DNA of 9,006 nucleotides from Propionibacteriaceae bacterium (GTDB lineage Bacteria; Actinomycetota; Actinomycetes; Propionibacteriales; Propionibacteriaceae): positions 1-9,006 of the forward strand of contig JAIRKB010000146.1 in assembly GCA_031260385.1 (NCBI GenBank). The letters are read 5' to 3'. The notes beneath the pieces were generated by a model. The model saw nothing but the letters and a program-made list of their open reading frames with translations, had not been told where the DNA came from and did no database searches. Positions within the stretch are counted from its first letter, which is position 1. Each line of letters begins with the position of its first letter. The position numbers were made by a program, and so were the translations under genes. Shown in pieces: positions 1-5,565 of the stretch.

Positions 1-1332
1 GGAGTGGTCGGGCGGTGAATCATCGGTGACAATCACCCCGCCTAGGGTGGTGAGAGGATGAAAATGCGGCCGAGGGCAGTCCAGGGCGGAAGCATCTAGG
101 CCGTCGACGTAACGGCCAACCGTTTCACCATCGAAGTTGATGTCCATGATCACCCGTTGGGCCCCCACCCATGGCGCGCCAAGCTCGGCGAAGGTTTTAG
201 CCTCCTCGGCCACCTGCCGACACCAGTGGTCAACCTTGGGCACGACCACCCAGGTCGCACCATCTCGCTCGAGCCGTGATAAGAAAGATCCGGGAATACG
301 GCGTGGGTCCGCACTAGAAGCGACGGTGTCGAGCACGGTCGTGAAGGCCCCAATCTCGTCCAGCGGACACAGCAGCGAAACCGACGGGTCTCGCAGATGG
401 TCGATCAAGTTCTCGGTGAGATCCGTGCGGCCGTAGGTCTCACTAGTCTCGGGCTGTCCTTGGATTGCTAGTTTCAGCAGGTCGTCGGCATAGAAGAGGG
501 TCGCTCGGCCTTTCGTTCCGCGCACAGTAACGTACGGCGAAGCCTGCTCGTCCGCAGCGAGCGTAAGCCCGAGTCCGACGGTCACGCCACCCTTGGTGAC
601 GCAGCGAAGGGCTGACGTGTCGTCGCAGTCAATGTCATTCGCCCGGTAGAGATCGAGGTCCACGCTCGCGAGATCTCCGAGACGAGTTGCACCGGCGATC
701 TTGAGCGCGGTGGCGACGGCGTGGGCGAGCGGATTGGTGACGACACCGTCGCAGACCGGCACACCGTCTAGGGTCCGCTTTCCCGCCCATGACGACCGAG
801 TGAAATACGCCACCGACCGTGACCAGGTCCCGACCGCACCCACACCGATGACCTCGCCGAGAACGCCATCTTCGATGATGGCAGCTAAGGCGGGCAACGC
901 CTGGGAACCGAACGACTGAAAACCCACCTGAATGGCTTGCCCGGTGTCGCTAGCGACGCCCAGGAGGCGCTCGAAATCGGCCAGGCTCGGTGTCGGCGGT
1001 TTCTCCAGTAGAACGTTTGCCCCGGCTTTCATGGCGGCGATTGCGAGCGGAACATGAGTATGGATTGGGGTGCAGAGAACGACAATGTCTGCCACTGAGC
1101 CATCGGCCAGGTAGTCATCAAGGGTGGGATACCCAGGGACGCTAGCAGCGAAGGCGGCGATATTGGCGGGGACTGTCTCACCCAGACGAGCCAAGCCTCC
1201 CCCACTGATCAGCGCTGCTAACTGGGCTTGCCCAGCCTGCGCCAGACGGTGGATATTGGCGATGTGGACTGGCCCGAACCCTCCCACACCAACAAGCGCG
1301 AGACTAGGTGCGTCGGTCTTGATGCCTACCAT
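1..1332 (-). CDS. Gfo/Idh/MocA-family oxidoreductase fused to a DUF6807 (PmoA-like) domain; C-terminus cut by window edge
   Basis: The minus-strand frame is open for 444 codons from ATG at 1332 to the left edge, with no stop, so the gene is partial. The Rossmann dinucleotide motif GVGGFG is at residues 15-20 and the hallmark EKP of Gfo/Idh/MocA dehydrogenases at 110-112. A GVVTNPLAH stretch (196-204) sits where the family carries its catalytic His. From about residue 395 the protein no longer looks like a dehydrogenase: a segment around CPRPHFHPLTTLGG and VTDDSPPDHS (419-444) resembles the start of DUF6807/PmoA-like proteins, whose family members have a Y/H-F-HP and PxDHxWH signature. The family is expected to oxidise or reduce a sugar or cyclitol carbon with NAD(P), in the cytoplasm. 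The start at 1332 is favoured over ATG 1377 by GGAG placed 8 nt upstream. It is divergent from the five-gene operon and shares its control region. The dehydrogenase call is firm; the DUF6807 call rests on about 50 visible residues. Confidence 0.85.
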   Translation of the reverse strand, partial: MVGIKTDAPSLALVGVGGFGPVHIANIHRLAQAGQAQLAALISGGGLARLGETVPANIAAFAASVPGYPTLDDYLADGSVADIVVLCTPIHTHVPLAIAAMKAGANVLLEKPPTPSLADFERLLGVASDTGQAIQVGFQSFGSQALPALAAIIEDGVLGEVIGVGAVGTWSRSVAYFTRSSWAGKRTLDGVPVCDGVVTNPLAHAVATALKIAGATRLGDLASVDLDLYRANDIDCDDTSALRCVTKGGVTVGLGLTLAADEQASPYVTVRGTKGRATLFYADDLLKLAIQGQPETSETYGRTDLTENLIDHLRDPSVSLLCPLDEIGAFTTVLDTVASSADPRRIPGSFLSRLERDGATWVVVPKVDHWCRQVAEEAKTFAELGAPWVGAQRVIMDINFDGETVGRYVDGLDASALDCPRPHFHPLTTLGGVIVTDDSPPDHS

Positions 1333-1395
1333 GGTCTCTGCTCCATCTTGGGTGACGACCCAGTTCCTCCCCGGCATCGTGCAGGGGAGGTTGGC

Positions 1396-1424
1396 ATAAT
1401 ATCAGTTCTCCGCCGATTTGGGAA
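1396..1424 (-). promoter_or_regulatory. Putative sigma70-type promoter of the minus-strand Gfo-DUF6807 gene
   Basis: Read on the minus strand, a -35-like TTCCCA (1424-1419, 4/6 match to TTGACA) and a -10-like TATTAT (1401-1396, 5/6 match to TATAAT) are separated by 17 bp. Transcription would start near 1389, giving a leader of about 57 nt before ATG 1332. The -35 overlaps the LacI-like operator at 1421-1434, a placement that would let the repressor exclude RNA polymerase. It was found by eye; no start-site data. Confidence 0.4.
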
Positions 1425-1434
1425 TGCGCTTACC
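1421..1434. promoter_or_regulatory. Candidate LacI-family operator 1
   Basis: GGAATGCGCTTACC is a pseudo-palindrome around a central GC/CG step. Its two half-sites, GGAATGC and (reverse complement) GGTAAGC, agree at 5 of 7 positions, as is typical of LacI-family operators. It matches the second site at 1506-1519 at 12 of 14 positions, which a chance palindrome would not do. It overlaps the -35 of the minus-strand promoter. The likely binder is the LacI-type regulator at 3649-4686. Confidence 0.5.
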
Positions 1435-1473
1435 GTGGCCTCCGGACGATCACCCTTCCGCGCCTAGTTGGAG

Positions 1474-1502
1474 TTGCGAAAAGTAGAGTCAGGCGGCATG
1501 AT
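1474..1502 (+). promoter_or_regulatory. Weak putative promoter of the plus-strand operon
   Basis: TTGCGA (1474-1479, 4/6 match to TTGACA) and CATGAT (1497-1502, 4/6 match to TATAAT) are spaced 17 bp apart. The pair lies just upstream of operator 2 (1506-1519) and about 50-80 bp upstream of the TTG start at 1555. The match is modest and other pairings nearby are possible; location relative to the operator is the main support. Confidence 0.25.
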
Positions 1503-1505
1503 TAT

Positions 1506-1519
1506 GGAAAGCGTTTACC
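1506..1519. promoter_or_regulatory. Candidate LacI-family operator 2
   Basis: GGAAAGCGTTTACC has the AAA-central-CG-TTT character of LacI/PurR/CcpA-type operators; half-sites GGAAAGC and GGTAAAC agree at 5 of 7. It differs from operator 1 at only 2 of 14 positions and is centred 85 bp from it (about eight helical turns), a geometry compatible with looping by a tetramer or with two independent dimer sites. It lies between the presumed plus-strand promoter and the first gene, where binding would block transcription of the operon, including the regulator gene itself. Confidence 0.5.
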
Positions 1520-1543
1520 CAGCGCGAACTCAACCACTCGGAC

Positions 1544-1548
1544 GGAGG
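1544..1548 (+). promoter_or_regulatory. Ribosome binding site that fixes the TTG start at 1555
   Basis: GGAGG lies 6 nt (GCGACT-C region, spacing about 6-7 nt) upstream of TTG 1555. The frame is also open further upstream to TTG 1468 with ATGs at 1498 and 1504, but none of these has a good ribosome site. Those codons would also put the operator inside the coding region, and the extra residues show no family similarity. Confidence 0.6.
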
Positions 1549-1554
1549 CGACTC

Positions 1555-2748
1555 TTGACTCAACCATCACAGTCCAGCTCTGAGGCACCGACCCCGCCGA
1601 CTCGGGAGATTGGCATCATCATGAACGGGGTCTCGGGGCGGATGGGCTACCGTCAGCACCTCGTCCGATCGATTCTGGCGATCCGGGATGCTGGAGGTAT
1701 CGAGATGCCTAACGGCAGTCGGATCACGGTGCGTCCGCTGCTGGTCGGTCGCAACAGCGCCAAATTAGCCCAGATTGCTGAACGGCACGGCATCGAGGAC
1801 ACCTCAACCGATCTGGATGCGGCCCTCGCCGATCCCCGGTGGGAGATCTACGCGGACTTCCTGGTCACGAAAGCCCGGGTGGCGGCATTGCGCAAGGCAA
1901 TCGCCGCGAACAAGACTATCTACACCGAGAAGCCGATCGCTGAAACACTCGACGAAGCGGTCGACCTCGCCCGACTGGCTCGCGACATGAAGGTACGAAC
2001 CGGTGTCGTCCACGACAAGCTCTATCTTCCAGGCTTACGTAAACTGCGCCGTTTGATCGACGCAGGCTACTTCGGTCGGATACTCAGTGTGCGCTGCGAG
2101 TTCGGATACTGGGTTTTCGAAGGCGACTGGCAGCAGGCACAGCGGCCGAGTTGGAACTACCGAGCCGAAGCCGGTGGTGGTGTTATCTCCGATATGTACC
2201 CACACTGGTGTTACGTCCTAGAGAACTTGTTCGGCCCGGTCCGCAGTGTCTACACCCAGGCGGCCACCCACATCCCCCAGCGCTGGGATGAGCGCGGCGA
2301 ACCGTACCTCGCCACCGCCGAGGATGCCGCGTACGGCATCTTCGAGCTCGACGGCGGGATCATCGCTCAGATCAACTCTAGTTGGACGGTCCGGGTGAAT
2401 CGGGACGAACTAGTGGAGTTCCAGGTGGACGGGACCCTAGGCTCGGCCGTGGTCGGCCTGTTTGGGGCGAAGATTCAGCCGAGGACAGCGACGCCCAAAC
2501 CAGTCTGGAACCCAGATATCGCCGACGAACACGACTATCCATCCGACTGGATTACGATGCCCGCTAATGATGAGTTTGGTAACGGATTTAGGCGGCAATG
2601 GGAGGAGTTCCTCACCTCGTACGCTCTCGGCACTGCCTACCCGTTCGACTTGGCTGCCGGGGTCCGCGGGGTCCGCCTCGCCGAGGCGGCTCGCCGGTCG
2701 AGCGATGAGGGCCGCAAGATTGTCCTAGCGGAATTGGGTTTGGAATGA
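1555..2748 (+). CDS. Gfo/Idh/MocA-family NAD(P)-dependent oxidoreductase
   Basis: A 397-residue protein, usual length for the family. The N-terminal Rossmann motif is NGVSGRMG (residues 24-31), followed by EKP at 125-127 within YTEKPIAET. The GGGVISDMYPHW segment (207-218) supplies the expected catalytic Asp213/His217 pair. The C-terminal half is the alpha/beta substrate-binding domain, ending in a family-typical DLAAGVRGVRLAEAA helix (365-379). It should oxidise or reduce a hydroxyl/keto group of a sugar, cyclitol or glycoside in the cytoplasm; the substrate is unknown. It is the first gene of the plus-strand operon and overlaps the next by ATGA. Translation is taken from TTG 1555 on the strength of the GGAGG site. 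It is not a duplicate of the minus-strand dehydrogenase, because the motifs around the active site differ clearly. Confidence 0.9.
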   Translation: MTQPSQSSSEAPTPPTREIGIIMNGVSGRMGYRQHLVRSILAIRDAGGIEMPNGSRITVRPLLVGRNSAKLAQIAERHGIEDTSTDLDAALADPRWEIYADFLVTKARVAALRKAIAANKTIYTEKPIAETLDEAVDLARLARDMKVRTGVVHDKLYLPGLRKLRRLIDAGYFGRILSVRCEFGYWVFEGDWQQAQRPSWNYRAEAGGGVISDMYPHWCYVLENLFGPVRSVYTQAATHIPQRWDERGEPYLATAEDAAYGIFELDGGIIAQINSSWTVRVNRDELVEFQVDGTLGSAVVGLFGAKIQPRTATPKPVWNPDIADEHDYPSDWITMPANDEFGNGFRRQWEEFLTSYALGTAYPFDLAAGVRGVRLAEAARRSSDEGRKIVLAELGLE

Positions 2749-3644
2749 CGAACTCTCTAAGGAACCTAATGGGATTCCAAGCGGACCCCCGGCTGTCGCT
2801 GAACCAAGCTTGCCTGAAGCGACAGAACCTCGCGAACGCTCTGCGGGCGGGGGTGGACGGCGGTCTGCCCGCGATCGGTCTCTGGCGAGAGCCGGTCGCC
2901 GAAATAGGTTTAGCCAAGGCAGCCGCGATGCTGGCTAGGTCCGGCTTGCGCTTGTCAACCCTTTGCCGGGGTGGATTCTTCACCGCCTACGAGGGTGACC
3001 AGCGACGCTGGGCGATTGACGATAATCGCCGCGCCATTGACGAAACAGCCACCCTAGCCGCCGCCGGAGCGGCGGGGTCCCGGGCGGTCCTAGTCCTAGT
3101 GGCGGGTGGCCTTCCCGAGGGGTCGCGTGATCTGGCGGGCGCGCGAGGCCGGGTTAGGCAGGCCTTGGAGGAACTCGCCCCCTTTGCCCAGGCAGCCGGA
3201 GTTACCCTGGCGGTAGAACCGCTGCACCCGATGTTCGCCGCCGACCGGGCAGTGGTGTCCACCCTCAAGCAAGCCCTCGATCTCGCCGACGGCTTTCCAC
3301 CCGAGGTCGTGGGTGTGGTGATCGACACCTTCCATGTCTGGTGGGATCCACAGGTTCTCGAACAAATCAGCCGGGCGGGTGGAGAAGGGCGCATCGCCAG
3401 CTACCAGGTCTGCGACTGGAAGACTCCTTTACCAGCCGATGTTCTGGCTTCCCGGCATTATCCCGGCGATGGTGTTGTCGATTTCCACCTCTTGACTCGG
3501 GCCGTATCTCGAGCTGGCTACAAGGGGGACATTGAGGTGGAGTTATTCAACGAGGATATCTGGGCTGACGAGCCGGGCAACGTCGTCAATCGGGTGGTGT
3601 CCAGCTTCGGCGAGTCCGTCTCGCCTCATCTGGGGCGGTCGTAG
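2745..3644 (+). CDS. Sugar phosphate isomerase/epimerase-like TIM-barrel protein (AP endonuclease 2 superfamily)
   Basis: 299 residues, typical of xylose-isomerase-like TIM barrels. Likely metal ligands and active-site residues are in the order seen in the family: Glu158 with His161 (VEPLHP), Asp194 with His197 (IDTFHVWW), Gln221/Asp224 (YQVCDWK) and Glu266 near the end (GDIEVELFNE). Members bind a divalent metal and isomerise or epimerise sugars, inosose-type cyclitols or keto-glycosides. The start ATG overlaps the stop of the preceding dehydrogenase by 4 bp, so the two are translationally coupled and probably act on consecutive intermediates. Related TIM barrels also form the catalytic subunit of bacterial C-glycoside-cleaving complexes, but the small partner subunit of those enzymes is not seen here. 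The exact reaction is therefore open. Confidence 0.85.
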   Translation: MTNSLRNLMGFQADPRLSLNQACLKRQNLANALRAGVDGGLPAIGLWREPVAEIGLAKAAAMLARSGLRLSTLCRGGFFTAYEGDQRRWAIDDNRRAIDETATLAAAGAAGSRAVLVLVAGGLPEGSRDLAGARGRVRQALEELAPFAQAAGVTLAVEPLHPMFAADRAVVSTLKQALDLADGFPPEVVGVVIDTFHVWWDPQVLEQISRAGGEGRIASYQVCDWKTPLPADVLASRHYPGDGVVDFHLLTRAVSRAGYKGDIEVELFNEDIWADEPGNVVNRVVSSFGESVSPHLGRS

Positions 3645-3648
3645 AGTC

Positions 3649-4686
3649 ATGACTATGCAGACAAAAAGTAATGACTTACCACCCTCGGGTATCCCAACTC
3701 TCATGGATGTGGCCGTGGAGGCTGGGGTGTCGCTCGCCACGGCTTCGAGGGTCCTGAACGGCTCAACTCGGCGCGTGGCTGACTCATTCCGCGCCCCAGT
3801 GCTCGTAGCGGCGGCGAAGTTGGGGTACACCGCTAACCTATCGGCCCAGGCGACAGCCCGTGGTACGGCAATGGTGATTGCTCTCCTGGTGGCCGACATC
3901 GCCGACCCGTACTTCGGACGACTAGCCGCCGGCGTTGTTCGCGGCGCTGACGAGGTCGGCATGATCGTCACCATCTCGATCACCGAAGCCGACCCAGCAC
4001 GGGAGATCCGCCTCATCCGAGAGCTGCGCGGAATGCGTCCGCACGGTTTGATCCTGGCGGCGTCTCGCAAAGGTGAGATGGACGCCGCGCTAGAGGCCGA
4101 GCTTGAGGCGTTCTCCCGAGGCGGTGGCAGGATCGTCGCCCTGGGGCCCGGCGTGAAGGATTCGAGAACGGTGACCATCGACAACTGCGGTGGTGCGCTG
4201 CGTCTCGGACACACCTTAGCAAGCCTTGGCTACCGCCGGGCTATCGTGCTAGGCGCCGCCAAGGGTGTGCGTTCCTCTGATGAACGCCTTGACGGCTTCA
4301 CCAAGGGATTCTGCGGTGATGGCGGCCAGGTTGAAGCTGTCTATCACGGGGAGTACGACCGTGACTCCGGTTACCAGATGGTGGCCGAGGCAATCAAGGA
4401 CGGGCTAGAGGCCGGGACCTTGGTCTTCGGAGCTAGTGATGTGCTTGCCGTCGGTGCGCTGGCTGCCCTTCGGGAAGCCGGGCGGAGCGTCGAGGATATC
4501 GCGGTTGCCGGTTTCGGTGACTCGTCGGTCGGCCGCGATGTTGTTCCGTCGCTTACCACGGTAGGTATTCCCCTCGAAGATGTCGGGTATCAGTTGCTCC
4601 GCGCCGCGGTTGACGACCAGTGGCAGTGTGAGGTGCCGCCACACCTCGATGTTGTGCTCCGAGAGAGCACACCGCGTCGCATTTGA
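3649..4686 (+). CDS. LacI-family transcriptional regulator
   Basis: 345 residues, the usual LacI length. Helix-turn-helix at residues 17-36 (TLMDVAVEAGVSLATASRVL), followed by the LNGS loop and a hinge region near 52-70. The rest is a periplasmic-binding-protein-like effector domain, starting VIALLVADIADPYF (76-89), with GASDVLAVGAL (261-271) where the family contacts its sugar effector and the typical C-terminal end LREST (337-341). ATG 3649 is chosen because it starts 4 bp after the isomerase stop and gives a normal N-terminus; ATG 3655 is an alternative. The frame extends upstream into the isomerase gene but those residues are a shadow. It probably represses the divergent control region through the twin sites at 1421-1434 and 1506-1519, and thereby its own operon, with a pathway sugar as inducer. 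That link is inferred. Confidence 0.93.
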   Translation: MTMQTKSNDLPPSGIPTLMDVAVEAGVSLATASRVLNGSTRRVADSFRAPVLVAAAKLGYTANLSAQATARGTAMVIALLVADIADPYFGRLAAGVVRGADEVGMIVTISITEADPAREIRLIRELRGMRPHGLILAASRKGEMDAALEAELEAFSRGGGRIVALGPGVKDSRTVTIDNCGGALRLGHTLASLGYRRAIVLGAAKGVRSSDERLDGFTKGFCGDGGQVEAVYHGEYDRDSGYQMVAEAIKDGLEAGTLVFGASDVLAVGALAALREAGRSVEDIAVAGFGDSSVGRDVVPSLTTVGIPLEDVGYQLLRAAVDDQWQCEVPPHLDVVLRESTPRRI

Positions 4687-4730
4687 GGCGGATACCGCAC
4701 CGAAGCCCCAATAGGAAAGGAAGAAGCACA

Positions 4731-5555
4731 ATGCCTGCAGTTGCACTGGTGACCGGAGGGAGTCGGGGCATCGGCTTGGGGATCAGCCGTCGGCTGGTCT
4801 CGGACGGGTTCGCGGTGGCGATCCTGGCCACCAGTCCAGAGCCAAGCGAGGCTATGGACGGGTTGCGCCAACTCGCTGGGGATCAATCGCTGGTCCGATA
4901 CGTGCGCGGGTCAGTGGCCGACCTCGAAGATCATCAACGCTTCATTGACGATGCGGTCAATGCCTGGGGGCGATTGGACGTTCTGGTGAACAACGCCGGG
5001 GTCGCGCCCGAGGTGCGGGCTGATCTGCTGGTGGCCACCCCGCAATCCTTTGACCGGGTGCTGGGCATTAACCTGCGTGGTCCTTACTTCTTGACCCAAC
5101 AGTTCGCCAATCGAGTCATCGCCCTGCGGGGCGATCGCCCGCCCGTGGCTGGTCCGGGTGACCAGTGGCTCGCTAGCGGTCACCGTCCCGACCAGCCAGT
5201 GGCAACCATCGTCAATCTGTCGTCGATCTCGGCGACCGTGGTATCGACGAGCCGGGGTGACTACTGCCTATCGAAGGCTGGTCTAGGCATGGCGACGCAA
5301 CTGTGGGCCGTTCGCCTCGGCCCCGAAGATATCGTCGTTTATGAGGTTCGGCCCGGCGTCATCGCCAGCGATATGACGGCTAGCGTTGCGGAACACTATG
5401 ACGCCCTCTTCGAACGGGGCCTGGCCCCGATCAACCGCTGGGGGTATCCGGTGGATGTCGCGGCAGCGGTGTCGATGCTTGTGGCTGGCGGAACGCCGTA
5501 CTCGACCGGTGAGGTCTTCCACGTTGACGGTGGCTTGCACCTTCCTAGGCTGTGA
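4731..5555 (+). CDS. Short-chain dehydrogenase/reductase (SDR)
   Basis: 274 residues, classical SDR. Cofactor motif TGGSRGIG at residues 8-15, NNAG at 87-90, and an active-site tetrad of Asn114 (GINLRGPYF), Ser165 (NLSSIS), Tyr178 and Lys182 (YCLSK). The family fold ends with the usual TGEVFHVDGG (259-268). Arg12 and the lack of an acidic residue after strand 2 (ILATS) suggest NADP(H), though this is a weak rule. Genome pipelines would call it 3-ketoacyl-ACP reductase, but the setting points to a sugar or polyol carbonyl. Start ATG 4731 has GGAAAGG upstream; the gap to the LacI gene is 44 bp and to the FAD gene 10 bp. An unusual 25-residue Pro/Gly-rich insertion (about 134-158) precedes the catalytic Ser strand. 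Confidence 0.92.
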   Translation: MPAVALVTGGSRGIGLGISRRLVSDGFAVAILATSPEPSEAMDGLRQLAGDQSLVRYVRGSVADLEDHQRFIDDAVNAWGRLDVLVNNAGVAPEVRADLLVATPQSFDRVLGINLRGPYFLTQQFANRVIALRGDRPPVAGPGDQWLASGHRPDQPVATIVNLSSISATVVSTSRGDYCLSKAGLGMATQLWAVRLGPEDIVVYEVRPGVIASDMTASVAEHYDALFERGLAPINRWGYPVDVAAAVSMLVAGGTPYSTGEVFHVDGGLHLPRL

Positions 5556-5565
5556 GGGGCCAGCC

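Noticed and set aside
137..1399. Several plus-strand open frames of 70-100 codons opposite the first gene
   Set aside because: They are shadows of the continuous 444-codon minus-strand frame, lack ribosome sites and show low-complexity Ser/Pro/Arg composition.
3532..3648. Upstream extension of the LacI regulator overlapping the end of the isomerase gene
   Set aside because: The extra 39 residues lack family similarity and overlap a well-supported gene; ATG 3649 gives a standard LacI N-terminus.
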